Below, one piece after another: positions 1 to 7,931 of a stretch of 64,000 nucleotides of DNA. A program made the position numbers and the translations under genes. The first letter of the stretch is position 1, and the number at the start of each line of letters is the position of its first letter. Origin of the DNA: FEB-25 sp963822175 (lineage in GTDB: Bacteria > Chloroflexota > Anaerolineae > Anaerolineales > UBA4823); the NCBI GenBank assembly GCA_963822175.1, contig CAWGGJ010000011.1:124001-188000 (forward strand), in the 5' to 3' direction. Below the pieces are notes generated by a model, which ran no database searches, was not told the DNA's origin, and saw only the letters and a program-made list of their open reading frames with translations.

Positions 1-342
1 GCCTCCTGTCGCCATAGCAACAGCGATGGGTAACTTGCAATCCCACAAGTAGTCAACACCAAAGGGACGGTCGGTGGGTCGGAGCTCAGTGATGATACGT
101 GCCATCACTGCAACGGCTTCGAAATCAGCCTTTAAGGCATATGGACGGTCGCCTTCATTGCAAAAGAGGATCCCATCTACACCGCCAGCCAACAGTTTCT
201 GCATGTCTTTGTGCATCATCTCAAGCATCCCGGTTACACCCATTTTGGCATCATAAAGCGGGGTGCCGGGTAAAGGTGGAAAGTGCGCCATGGCGATGAC
301 AGGTTTGGAAACACCAAATAGGTCAACTAAAAAATCGGTCAT
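1..342 (-). CDS. BtpA/SgcQ family TIM-barrel protein, C-terminus cut by window edge
   Basis: The 114 visible N-terminal residues begin MTDFLVDLFGVSKPVIAMAH and continue through PPLPGTP, GVDGILFCNEGDRPY and PFGVDYLWDCKLPIAVAMATGG. This is the pattern of the BtpA/SgcQ family, cofactor-free (beta/alpha)8 proteins known from photosystem I biogenesis (BtpA) and from a cryptic sugar operon (SgcQ). The start at 342 follows a clear Shine-Dalgarno (GGAGG) a few bases upstream. A DeoR-family regulator lies immediately upstream on the same strand, as SgcR accompanies SgcQ in Escherichia coli, which favours a carbohydrate-linked role. The rest of the protein is outside the window. Family assignment is good; substrate unknown. 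Confidence 0.75.
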   Translation of the reverse strand, partial: MTDFLVDLFGVSKPVIAMAHFPPLPGTPLYDAKMGVTGMLEMMHKDMQKLLAGGVDGILFCNEGDRPYALKADFEAVAVMARIITELRPTDRPFGVDYLWDCKLPIAVAMATGG

Positions 343-578
343 TCGTTCCTCCGGTAGTTTTCACCCGTTCCCTAATCAGTGTCCCTGTTTAAAGACAGTA
401 AATGAGGACAAAAGCGGAGATTGGATGAGGAATAAAACATAAATCGTACTATTTTGCAATAATAATGTGTTGTACTTTGTAGATAATTGCAACCAGAACT
501 ACTGAAGAAAATGTTTTAGCATCGGTCTTATAAGCGTTTCCTAAATTCCTAATATCCATTTCCAAGATTGATGATTCA

Positions 579-1340
579 CTAGGCTAAAATAACACTGATG
601 TTTTCTTTCCTGAGGCGGGTAACAATTGCCGGGTCGATCTCGCTATTCGTAACGACAATTTGAACGACTTTAAGCGGAGCAATGGCAGTGAACGCAACCC
701 GGTCGAATTTGCTGGAATCAACGGTTAAGATGACTTGTTTAGCGCAGCGCAACATGGCATGTTTGACCAGGGTATCTTCCAGATTGAACTCTGTCAGCCC
801 GACGGAAAAATCCACACCGGCAGCACCTAGAAATAGCTTGTCAACGAAATAATCACCAAACGTTCGTTCAGCCACTGGGCCGTACATAGATAATTCTTTG
901 GGGCGTAGGATACCGCCCGCGAGGATCAGGCGGATATTGGAATTGCCAGCGAGCACGCTTGCGATTTGAAAGCAGGGGGTGATGATGGTTATTTCGTTCT
1001 TATTCGTCAGGTTGCGGGCAATTTCAAGAGTGGTGGTGCCTGTATCTAAAATGAGACTATCACCGGGTGTGACCAATTCTGCTGCAGCTTTCCCGATTCG
1101 TGCTTTCAGTTCCTGGTTGACTGCGGCGCGGGTGAGGAATGAAGGTTCATAACTGCGTCCATGATCTGTAATTGCACCCCCATGTACCCGTCGGAGATAA
1201 CCATTGCGCTCCAAAATATCCAGGTCACGCCGAATGGTCATCTCTGAAACATTAAAACGTGTTACCAGATCGGTTACAGCAATTGAACCTTGTTCTTCCA
1301 GTAATTTAAGGATTGCTTGATGTCTCTCTTCGAGTAGCAT
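579..1340 (-). CDS. DeoR/GlpR-family transcriptional repressor
   Basis: This 253-aa protein has the two-part DeoR layout. An N-terminal winged helix-turn-helix (about residues 16-55) includes the signature VSEMTIRRDLDILERNGYL followed by RRVHGGA. A C-terminal sugar-phosphate sensor domain contains ILDTGTTTLEIARNL and DKLFLGAAGVD. Such repressors release DNA when a phosphorylated sugar intermediate binds the C-terminal domain. I chose ATG at 1340 over an in-frame TTG at 1346; neither has a visible Shine-Dalgarno. The predicted transcript from the consensus promoter at 1364-1392 would start only about 16 bases before the ATG, so translation may be nearly leaderless. The gene probably controls itself and the BtpA-type gene downstream. 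Confidence 0.9.
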   Translation of the reverse strand: MLLEERHQAILKLLEEQGSIAVTDLVTRFNVSEMTIRRDLDILERNGYLRRVHGGAITDHGRSYEPSFLTRAAVNQELKARIGKAAAELVTPGDSLILDTGTTTLEIARNLTNKNEITIITPCFQIASVLAGNSNIRLILAGGILRPKELSMYGPVAERTFGDYFVDKLFLGAAGVDFSVGLTEFNLEDTLVKHAMLRCAKQVILTVDSSKFDRVAFTAIAPLKVVQIVVTNSEIDPAIVTRLRKENISVILA

Positions 1341-1346
1341 TGTCAA

Positions 1347-1362
1347 TGTTCGAATATGTTCG
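1347..1362. promoter_or_regulatory. Putative DeoR operator (direct repeat)
   Basis: TGTTCG occurs twice as a direct repeat with a 10-bp period (1347-1352 and 1357-1362), so both copies face the same side of the helix. The repeat sits between the -10 box and the start codon of the DeoR gene, covering the predicted transcription start. This is where an autorepressor would block initiation. Function is inferred from position. Confidence 0.4.
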
Positions 1363-1363
1363 T

Positions 1364-1392
1364 ATTATACAAATATTATTATCGTTTGTCAA
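1364..1392 (-). promoter_or_regulatory. Consensus sigma70-type promoter for the DeoR gene
   Basis: On the minus strand, TTGACA (1392-1387) is followed after exactly 17 bases by TATAAT (1369-1364). Both hexamers match the housekeeping consensus perfectly. Transcription would start near 1357, about 16 bases before the chosen ATG. Confidence 0.8.
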
Positions 1393-1792
1393 GATTTGTG
1401 CGTTTTAGTTGGTTATTAATTGTTGTGGTCACCAATTTTAAATCCATACTAAATGGAATAACTTTATTCACTTTTTCGACCGAATCCAATACTAAACAAC
1501 CGATCAGGAACACAAGCATATGTAAATATTGAACGGTTAAGAGAGCAGGTTTATATCGGAAATATACTGTATATCGGAATTAAGATTCCTTATAGGGACG
1601 GATAAAATGCTTAATCCATCGTCCATTTGATCAAGATTCAGCCGGTGATAAGATTTATCCTCCAATAAATAGTCTTTATTAATGGATAGGCAAGGCTGAA
1701 GAGGGTAGACCCAAAATGAGTTAATTCTTATAAATTAGAAAGCCAAGTGGGAAATGAAAAATGAGCTGACTGTTTTTAAGTCAGCCAATTTT
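1393..1792. other. Intergenic region, no gene seen
   Basis: I see no plausible coding frame in these 400 bases. The one structure is a 7-bp stem (GCTGACT 1765-1771, AGTCAGC 1779-1785) with a T-rich loop followed by CAATTTT. It could be a weak terminator but has no obvious gene to serve. Confidence 0.4.
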
Positions 1793-2026
1793 CAGTGAGC
1801 ATGGAGCGGTTTGAATTCCATACCCCCTGCGGGTGCCGCAACCATTAATTATTAAGTAAAAAGTGAGCGTGGAGCGGCTCGAATTCCACACCCCCTGCGG
1901 GTGCCCGAAACCAAAGGGCTTATAAAGCATACAGTGAGCGTGGAGCGGCTCGAATTCCACACCCCCTGCGGGTGCCCGAAACCAAAGGGCTTATAAAGCA
2001 TACAGTGAGCGTGGAGCGGCTCGAAT
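1793..2026. repeat. Imperfect tandem repeat, about 70-bp unit, 3.3 copies
   Basis: The sequence AGTGAGC, followed by a GGAGCGG block, recurs at 1794, 1862, 1933 and 2004 (periods 68, 71, 71). The second and third units are nearly identical, the first has diverged, and the fourth stops after CTCGAAT at 2026. Each full unit holds two small inverted repeats: GAGC-G-GCTC and CACCC-CCTGC-GGGTG. No coding frame runs through it. It resembles an intergenic dispersed or tandem repeat rather than a CRISPR, because there are no unique spacers. Confidence 0.8.
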
Positions 2027-2417
2027 GCTCAACCAATAGCTTATAAGGAAGCTACCGAAAAAACGCTTCTCCCATACAATAGCCTGTCATTTTTGCTCCA
2101 ATACATTGGACACGAACTATGCAAGTACATTGGATGTGGTTATTACGGTCCAGTTAACACTTTGGAGTCCAATTGATTTTCTCCACAATATTATTGGTAA
2201 ATCATTAACAGTTGATAATAGATTGTTCCACCCGGAAAGAAAGCTAGTAAAAAAGCGGTAGGAAAAATGTCCGCAACCAATATTTTCCATGCAGTGTTAC
2301 CACAAATGCACCATTGCATGAAGCTAGGAGTTGTGATTGGCGGTCCTATCCATAGAGGGAAAGAATAACAAGCATAATTACCATATACATCTTCTATAAG
2401 TGTGCCATAATAGGCAG
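2027..2417. other. Intergenic region between tandem repeat and IS remnant
   Basis: No coding frame or RNA gene is recognisable. It probably includes the left end of the decayed insertion sequence, but I could not identify a terminal inverted repeat or target duplication. Confidence 0.35.
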
Positions 2418-2945
2418 ATGAGATATGAAGATATCAAAGACTTTACCGAACAAGACTTCATATGGCTACCAAGTGACTAGCACGAGATTTTCGAGAAGAT
2501 GCTGGCTGTATATAAATAAGAGTTTGTAAACTTTAGGCGTCCACCCAAGCGGAGCCGCGCAGATCGAATGCTGATAGTTTTTATTTATTTGCACGAATAC
2601 CGAACTCATTTTCATATCGCTGGGTCATACGGTATCGGCAAAGCAACCGTCTGTCGAACTATAAGCAAGGTTGGAATTGAGCTGGTCAATTCAGGCGAGA
2701 TTCGTTTGCCTGGCAGGAAAGTTCTGCAACCAATCAACAATTTCATTGGAGTGGTGCTGGTGGATATGAGTGATCAGTCAATTTAGCGTCCGAACAAAGG
2801 AAAGCGACACTACAGCGATAAAAAGAAGCGCTACATCCAAAAAGCTTAGCGGATCATCACCAACGAACCACGAAAAATATTGCAACTACCTTTGGGATTG
2901 AATATAGAAAGAATTCAGAATGAGTTCAAGCAAAGCAAAAAATCC
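2418..2945 (+). pseudogene. Decayed IS5-family transposase
   Basis: Reading one frame from 2418 gives a recognisable IS5-family (IS1031/IS427-like) transposase N-terminal half: MRYEDIKDF, a helix-turn-helix-like stretch with YLHEYRTHFHIAGSYG and ATVCRTISKV, then LPGRKVLQP and VVLVD. Beyond the stop, the basic RPNKGKRHYSDKKKRY that precedes the catalytic core follows. In-frame stops lie at 2478, 2517, 2784 and 2847. After the last stop the homology continues brokenly to a DFKLFKQSKK-like string ending near 2945, and the C-terminal half with the rest of the DDE triad is absent. The remnant ends where the downstream efflux gene becomes recognisable. Confidence 0.75.
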
Positions 2946-3034
2946 TTGGGGCACATGGCCTGATTATTTTCATTGCACTGCTAAGCGCATTTGTACCGCT
3001 TTCCACCGACCTGTATCTACCAGCTCTACCTGAG

Positions 3035-4156
3035 ATGAGTGCTTATTTTGGCACTAGCGCAAGCCGTATTAACTTGACGCTTACCGCCTTCTTTATTTTC
3101 TATGCCCTGGGTACCCTGGTGTGGGGACCGCTCAGTGACCATTACGGACGCAAACCGATCCTGGTTGTAGGTATGGGAATATATGTCATCGCAAGCATTT
3201 CTTGTGCATTGATGCAGAGTGTGGATGGCTTGATTTTGTGTCGCATTTTCCAGGCTATTGGCGGTAGCGCAGCCGGGACAGTAGCCACCGCAATTGTGAA
3301 AGACGTATATAGTGGGAAGAAGCGCGAATCAGTTCTAGCCATTGTGCAGTCCATGGTCCTTATTTCGCCTGCTGTTGCACCTGTGCTAGGTGCTTTTTTG
3401 ATGAAGATCATGTCTTGGCGGGATATATTCTGGACATTGGCTGGTATTGGCGCAGTAGCTTTGGTGGGTAGCTTTTTGTTTGAAGAATTTATTATACAGC
3501 GCACATCCGGAATGCTGATTGAAAGTTTGGAACGCTTGGGACGGGTATTGCAAAATCGCGGATTTTCATATTTACTAATTCTTTTTTCCCTTGGGCCCAT
3601 CTGGGTCATGGCCTTCATTTCTAGTTCCACCTATATTTACCAGGATGGCTTTCACCTCAGTGCTCAGATGTACAGCTTTTTTTTCTCACTCAATGCTCTG
3701 GGGATGATTGCCGGCCCGATGATTTACCTAAAGCTGGCGCGAAGGATCCATGCGGAGAGTATTATTCGAGCATGCTTTGCCACAATTGCAACCAGCGGGT
3801 TGCTGGTGTGCGTTCTTGGGAATACGCAGCCATGGATCTTCGCTCTGTGTGTCTTGCCTGCATCAATAGCAGGCAGCTGCATCCGGCCACCATCAACAAA
3901 CATGATGCTGGAGCAGCAAAAAGGAGATACTGGTGCAGTATCTTCCCTGATGGGTTGCACCGGCCTGCTAATGGGCAGTCTTGGGATACAGTTGATTTCC
4001 ATGCCGTGGGGTAACACGATCATCGCCTTGGGTATCATTACATTCAGTATTGCTGTTACTAGCCTGATTGCCTGGCCGTTTGTGATCAAACAAATAATCC
4101 GACTGCCTGGTCCAAACTCACTGGAGTTGCAGAAACCTGATCTGACTGATTCTTAA
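3035..4156 (+). CDS. Bcr/CflA-family MFS drug efflux transporter, 5' end disrupted
   Basis: This major facilitator of the Bcr/CflA subfamily is predicted to expel small toxic compounds across the inner membrane using the proton gradient. It has about twelve hydrophobic segments and the motif A loop GPLSDHYGRKP. Homology to the family starts well before the first in-frame ATG (3035): the frame upstream encodes LGAHGLIIFIALLSAFVPLS and TDLYLPALPE, the normal first helix, back to about 2948. That frame has a stop at 2921 and no ATG, GTG or TTG before 3035. An ATG at 2920 reaches it only if one A is removed from the A6 run at 2937-2942. The gene may thus lack helix 1, start at a rare codon, or be broken by the neighbouring IS remnant. 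Confidence 0.75.
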   Translation: MSAYFGTSASRINLTLTAFFIFYALGTLVWGPLSDHYGRKPILVVGMGIYVIASISCALMQSVDGLILCRIFQAIGGSAAGTVATAIVKDVYSGKKRESVLAIVQSMVLISPAVAPVLGAFLMKIMSWRDIFWTLAGIGAVALVGSFLFEEFIIQRTSGMLIESLERLGRVLQNRGFSYLLILFSLGPIWVMAFISSSTYIYQDGFHLSAQMYSFFFSLNALGMIAGPMIYLKLARRIHAESIIRACFATIATSGLLVCVLGNTQPWIFALCVLPASIAGSCIRPPSTNMMLEQQKGDTGAVSSLMGCTGLLMGSLGIQLISMPWGNTIIALGIITFSIAVTSLIAWPFVIKQIIRLPGPNSLELQKPDLTDS

Positions 4157-4608
4157 CACTTGCATTCTTTTCTTTCTATTTATCTTATCGGAATCTAACC
4201 TTCGCGTTCTTTCCGAAATCGCAGCACCTCCATCATGACTTGGTCATGCAGTCCATTAGTGCTGCTTGCCCATTTCATGATTATAGAGTAGCAGTACCGT
4301 TCAGTTTATTACTGGAAACAATAACTCTGGTCCACTAGACGGTGACAAAGAAAGTTCATAATGAGATGCATTGGCCGGAATCCAGCGCACAGCAGCTTTA
4401 ACTTTCAAGCTAATACTTAATCGATTACTCCCTTCGATTGGTGATGCAGATAAGGCAAGAAACCTCATCACTCACACACACAGCCAAATTTGGGAGATGT
4501 AGAGCACAGCTATCAAGCTTGATCGATCATTTTCTATGTTAAATGGACCTTATCAAGTGCTCCTTATGCTTTTGTGTTATTCTATGATTGTCTATATCTA
4601 AAAATTTA
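4157..4608. other. Intergenic region, nothing recognised
   Basis: No convincing gene, RNA or terminator is visible on either strand. Short open frames here have no ribosome-binding site and no family resemblance. Confidence 0.35.
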
Positions 4609-4637
4609 TTGACAAATGGCTTAAAGTTTGGTATTCT
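4609..4637 (+). promoter_or_regulatory. Promoter of the nitroreductase/CoA-transferase operon
   Basis: TTGACA (4609-4614) and TATTCT (4632-4637) are separated by 17 bases, a strong sigma70-type promoter. Transcription would start near 4644 and leave a 5' leader of about 135 bases before the nitroreductase start at 4780. I see no riboswitch fold in the leader. Confidence 0.65.
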
Positions 4638-4779
4638 AACAGAGTACTATACTACAAAACTCGTTTTCACCTGCCGGTACAGTTAACTGGACTAGGTTCT
4701 CAGCATTCCATGCAACCACTAATTAATAAGTAAGCTAAAATCTTATCTCCACATCAAATCTCATATCCAAGGAGGCGAG

Positions 4780-5454
4780 ATGTCCGAAACCTATAATTTA
4801 GTAGAAGCCACGATGAAAGTCATCCAGGATCGGCGAAGCATTCGGGAATATACGGATGAGCCGGTTTCAGATAAAGACATAGATTTGATCATGGAAGCTG
4901 CTCGTCAGGCTCCGTCTGGTGAAAATGCCCAACCCTGGCGCTTTATTTTGGTGACTAATCCCGAGACACGTAAGAAGTTGGGAGCCCTGGCAGGTGGTGG
5001 CAGTGGGCGTCGCTTTACCTCGGAATTCGTTACCAAGCAGATGCAGGAACGTTTTGCCAACCTGCAGGATGAGGAAAAGAAAAAAGCCGCTTTCGAAAAA
5101 TTGACCTCGGGAAAGGTCTCCGCGTTCCTGGCTGATGCGCCATTAGATTTAGTGGTTTGCGGCAAGAAAAATGTCTGGGATATGCCTTTTGATACTTCCG
5201 CAACGATTGAGAACATTTTGCTGATGGTGACCGCCTTGGATCTTGGTGCTTGCTGGGTGATAGCCCCTTGTATTGACATCCGTGACGAAGAAAGGGTGAA
5301 AGGATTACTGGGTATCCCCGAAGAATATAAGGCGGTCAGTATCATTTCTATTGGTCATCCCACGCGACCACACCGCCCCCGACCCCGCCTACCCATAAAA
5401 GATCTTGTCTTTACCGAAAAATGGGGAGACGCTTACTATAAGGATCAGCCATGA
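4780..5454 (+). CDS. Nitroreductase-family FMN oxidoreductase
   Basis: The 224-aa protein belongs to the FMN-dependent nitroreductase superfamily, which transfers hydride from NAD(P)H to nitro groups, quinones, flavins or enones. FMN-contact signatures are visible: RRSIREYTDEPV near residues 18-29 and APSGENAQPWRF near 45-56, then the C-terminal GACWVIAPCIDIR and IISIGHPTRP. The start at 4780 follows AAGGAGGCGAG. The stop overlaps the next ATG by four bases (ATGA), so the two are probably translationally coupled. Co-location with CoA-transferase subunits and a ferredoxin suggests a reductive step on an organic acid or its thioester rather than detoxification; the substrate cannot be read from sequence. 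Confidence 0.88.
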   Translation: MSETYNLVEATMKVIQDRRSIREYTDEPVSDKDIDLIMEAARQAPSGENAQPWRFILVTNPETRKKLGALAGGGSGRRFTSEFVTKQMQERFANLQDEEKKKAAFEKLTSGKVSAFLADAPLDLVVCGKKNVWDMPFDTSATIENILLMVTALDLGACWVIAPCIDIRDEERVKGLLGIPEEYKAVSIISIGHPTRPHRPRPRLPIKDLVFTEKWGDAYYKDQP

Positions 5455-5918
5455 ACAATAAAAAGACAATCCCGTTGGACTATGTCAATGGTTTGATGTA
5501 CGAGCTCGAAAAAGCTTTCTGGGATGAACGTGGAAAGGGGGCGCGCTTCCGCATGACCACGGTTGGCCGAGAATATTACCAGGACACAGTTCGCCCGTTG
5601 CTTCAATCCTCTGAGCTTGAGCATATTCTAAAAACGGTCCAGGAAGTCCTTCAAAAAGATGGAATAACAGGTCAGGTCTCTTATGATAGAGATGGTCGGT
5701 TGCTAAGGGTGACCATCGAGGGATGCATTCATCAGCAGGTTGAGCAAAGAATGATCGCACGTGGCGTCGAACCGTTCACCTGTGTGCCAGCCAACCTGAT
5801 CGTGCTGGCAATCGAGGAAAAACTTGACCGTCCAGTGGAATTAGCCGAAATCAAAATGGATCAAAACGGTTGTCACCTGCTACTGGTGCTTTTTGACCAG
5901 CGACCGACCCTCGATTAG
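5451..5918 (+). CDS. Hypothetical protein in CoA-transferase operon
   Basis: I do not recognise this 155-aa soluble protein. It has no signal peptide or membrane segment. Its second half contains two cysteines in a regular alternation, VTIEGCIHQQ and EPFTCVPANLI, then a third in DQNGCHLLLVLFD. The spacing loosely recalls small-molecule or metal-binding V4R-like domains, but I would not assign it. It overlaps the nitroreductase stop by four bases and is followed nine bases later by the CoA-transferase A subunit, so it is certainly part of this operon and may be an accessory or sensor subunit. Confidence 0.75.
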   Translation: MNNKKTIPLDYVNGLMYELEKAFWDERGKGARFRMTTVGREYYQDTVRPLLQSSELEHILKTVQEVLQKDGITGQVSYDRDGRLLRVTIEGCIHQQVEQRMIARGVEPFTCVPANLIVLAIEEKLDRPVELAEIKMDQNGCHLLLVLFDQRPTLD

Positions 5919-5926
5919 GTTTTGTT

Positions 5927-6826
5927 ATGACCAAGCTATCCACACTAACCGAAGCAGTAGCCTCCATCCCATCGGGGGCACATCTGGCCTTATCTGGCTT
6001 TGCCATCACACGCTGCACCATGGCATTTACCCGTGAGGTCATAAGGCAGGGAATAAATAACCTGACCATTTCGCAATGTGTTGGTGCAATGGACGCAGAT
6101 ATGTTGGTAGGTGCCGGCGCTGTCACTCGTATGATTTACGGTGGTGGCTCGCTTGACCGTTTTGGACGTTTGAACTGTGTGAACCGGGGGATCGAAAATG
6201 GTACCCTGGCAGCTGAGGAGTATAGCAGCCTTTCAGTTGCATTCCGGTATTTAGCTGGCGCCCTTGGAATCCCATTCATTCCCATCCGTTCACTGCGCGG
6301 CTCGGATCTGATGTCCCAACTTAAAGAAAAGTCAGGCGCTAACCTGGCAAATATTACCGATCCATTCACAGGGGATGACTGGCCGGTGCTCAAACCACTG
6401 CTCCCAGATGTGGCTATTGTGCAGGTTCAGGTTGCTGATGAGGAAGGCAATGCTTGGATTATGGGACCCCGCTGGGATAATTCCGAGCAGGTAAGGGCAA
6501 GCCAGCGCACAATCGTTATTACCGAGCGTGTTGTCTCTGATGAGACAATCCGTCAGAATCCCGAGCGAACGGTGATCCCAGGATTATTTGTCTCCCATGT
6601 GGTTGAGCTGCCTTTTGCTGCTCATCCAACTTCTGTCTATCGTAGTTATGATTACGATGCCAAGCAGATTCAGGCATATGTGGAAGCCACGCGTACTCCC
6701 GAATCATTCCGTGCATATCTTGACCAATATGTCTATGGCGTAAAAGACCACTGGGAATATCTGGAACGGGTCGGTGGATTAAGCCACCTCAATAGCCTGC
6801 AGTCTGACCCGGTTTTAGGGTACTAG
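5927..6826 (+). CDS. Family I CoA-transferase, subunit A (GctA-like)
   Basis: This 299-aa protein resembles the alpha subunit of glutaconate CoA-transferase and related family I enzymes, which move CoA between carboxylic acids in the cytoplasm. Family features include the early SGFAITRCTMAFTREVIRQG region, the PIRSLRGSDL segment, and DVAIVQVQVADEEGNAWIMG in the second half. Length fits the two-subunit class, and the partner subunit begins nine bases downstream. The catalytic glutamate is expected on the beta subunit. The transferred acid is unknown; neighbours point to an acid that is also acted on by a nitroreductase-type flavoenzyme. Confidence 0.88.
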   Translation: MTKLSTLTEAVASIPSGAHLALSGFAITRCTMAFTREVIRQGINNLTISQCVGAMDADMLVGAGAVTRMIYGGGSLDRFGRLNCVNRGIENGTLAAEEYSSLSVAFRYLAGALGIPFIPIRSLRGSDLMSQLKEKSGANLANITDPFTGDDWPVLKPLLPDVAIVQVQVADEEGNAWIMGPRWDNSEQVRASQRTIVITERVVSDETIRQNPERTVIPGLFVSHVVELPFAAHPTSVYRSYDYDAKQIQAYVEATRTPESFRAYLDQYVYGVKDHWEYLERVGGLSHLNSLQSDPVLGY

Positions 6827-6834
6827 GAGGAGCA

Positions 6835-7605
6835 ATGGACTTTGATTACACCCCCTCCGAATTAATGGCAGTTGCTGGAGCTCGTGAGTTGCAAGACAGG
6901 GAGGTAGTTGCCGTTGGATTGGGGTTGCCTGTGGTTGCCTCTTTTCTCGCCAAAGGTACCCATGCTCCCAATATGACCATCCTTTTTGAGCTGGGTGTGA
7001 TTGATCCCCAGCCAGTGGACCAGGGTGTTGGACTGGCAGATCCGCGGGTCTGGTACCGGGCAAATGTTTTGAGCAGCTTTGTGGATATCCTTGGCGAAGT
7101 ATTACACCGAGGTCGAGTAGATGTGGGTTTTTTGGGTGGCCTTGAAGTGGATCAATACGGGAACCTGAATACCTCCGTTATTGGAGATCCGAAGGAAAAG
7201 TTCCGTCATATGATCGGCAGTGGTGGTGCGAATGACATTGCCTCCTGCGCCAATCGAACCATCATCATTATGCGGCACGAAGAACGCAAGCTTAAGAAGG
7301 CTATCTCTTTTATTACAAGCCCAGGATTTATAACCGGCGGTGACAGCCGGACCAGGATTGGATTGACCGGTGGACCCAGCCGGGTTATCACCGATAAGGC
7401 GATCTTTGGCTTTCACCCGGTCACAAAGCAGATGATGCTCATCTCCATCCATCCAGGGACCACCCTTGAGGATGTTTTGGGCACGATGGGTTTTTCACCG
7501 GTTGTCCCAGAGCAACTCCCCTATACTGAGCCACCCACCCAGGAACAGGTGCGCTTGATCCGCGAGGTGATTGATCCTCAGCACATGTATATGGGTAAAG
7601 ATTAA
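6835..7605 (+). CDS. Family I CoA-transferase, subunit B (GctB-like)
   Basis: The 256-aa beta subunit pairs with the upstream alpha subunit. Family I transferases form a glutamyl-CoA thioester on this chain; the best candidate is Glu52 in TILFELGVIDPQP. Later segments include DVGFLGGLEVDQYGNLNT, SGGANDIASCANRTIIIM and GPSRVITDKAIFGFHP, all typical of GctB-like chains. The start is supported by the AGGAGGAGC sequence just before the ATG. The nine-base gap to subunit A indicates co-translation and an A2B2-type complex. Confidence 0.88.
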   Translation: MDFDYTPSELMAVAGARELQDREVVAVGLGLPVVASFLAKGTHAPNMTILFELGVIDPQPVDQGVGLADPRVWYRANVLSSFVDILGEVLHRGRVDVGFLGGLEVDQYGNLNTSVIGDPKEKFRHMIGSGGANDIASCANRTIIIMRHEERKLKKAISFITSPGFITGGDSRTRIGLTGGPSRVITDKAIFGFHPVTKQMMLISIHPGTTLEDVLGTMGFSPVVPEQLPYTEPPTQEQVRLIREVIDPQHMYMGKD

Positions 7606-7632
7606 AATATACGAAACAGAAAAGAGAATTCT

Positions 7633-7866
7633 ATGCCCTATGTAGTAACTGATCAATGCATCTCTTGTGGCGCCTGCGTGGCGGGATGTGAGACGGGTGC
7701 AATTACCGAAGGTGAAACGCAGTCCCATATCGATGTTCAGATATGTATTGAATGTGGTACCTGTCAGATCAACTGCCCATCCGATGCGATCATCTTTGTG
7801 GAAGAAACTGAGACCGTTGTTCAGCCTGATTCACAAGAGAAAAACAATAAGCAATCATCTCAATAA
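7633..7866 (+). CDS. 2[4Fe-4S] ferredoxin
   Basis: This 77-aa electron carrier has two cluster motifs, CISCGACVAGCETGA near residues 10-24 and CIECGTCQINCPSDA near 40-54. The first has glutamate where proline usually follows the fourth cysteine. A charged, glutamine-rich tail follows the second cluster. It is the last gene of the nitroreductase/CoA-transferase operon and ends 65 bases before the convergent Ldh2-type gene. It could be the electron donor of the nitroreductase-family protein or of another oxidoreductase here. Confidence 0.9.
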   Translation: MPYVVTDQCISCGACVAGCETGAITEGETQSHIDVQICIECGTCQINCPSDAIIFVEETETVVQPDSQEKNNKQSSQ

Positions 7867-7931
7867 AATAATCGATATTTCTCTATCCCTGATCAAGTCT
7901 AAATACAAATTCAGCAGATATTCAATCCCAG

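Noticed and set aside
1793..2026. CRISPR array
   Set aside because: Units are contiguous near-identical copies without unique spacers, and no cas genes are nearby.
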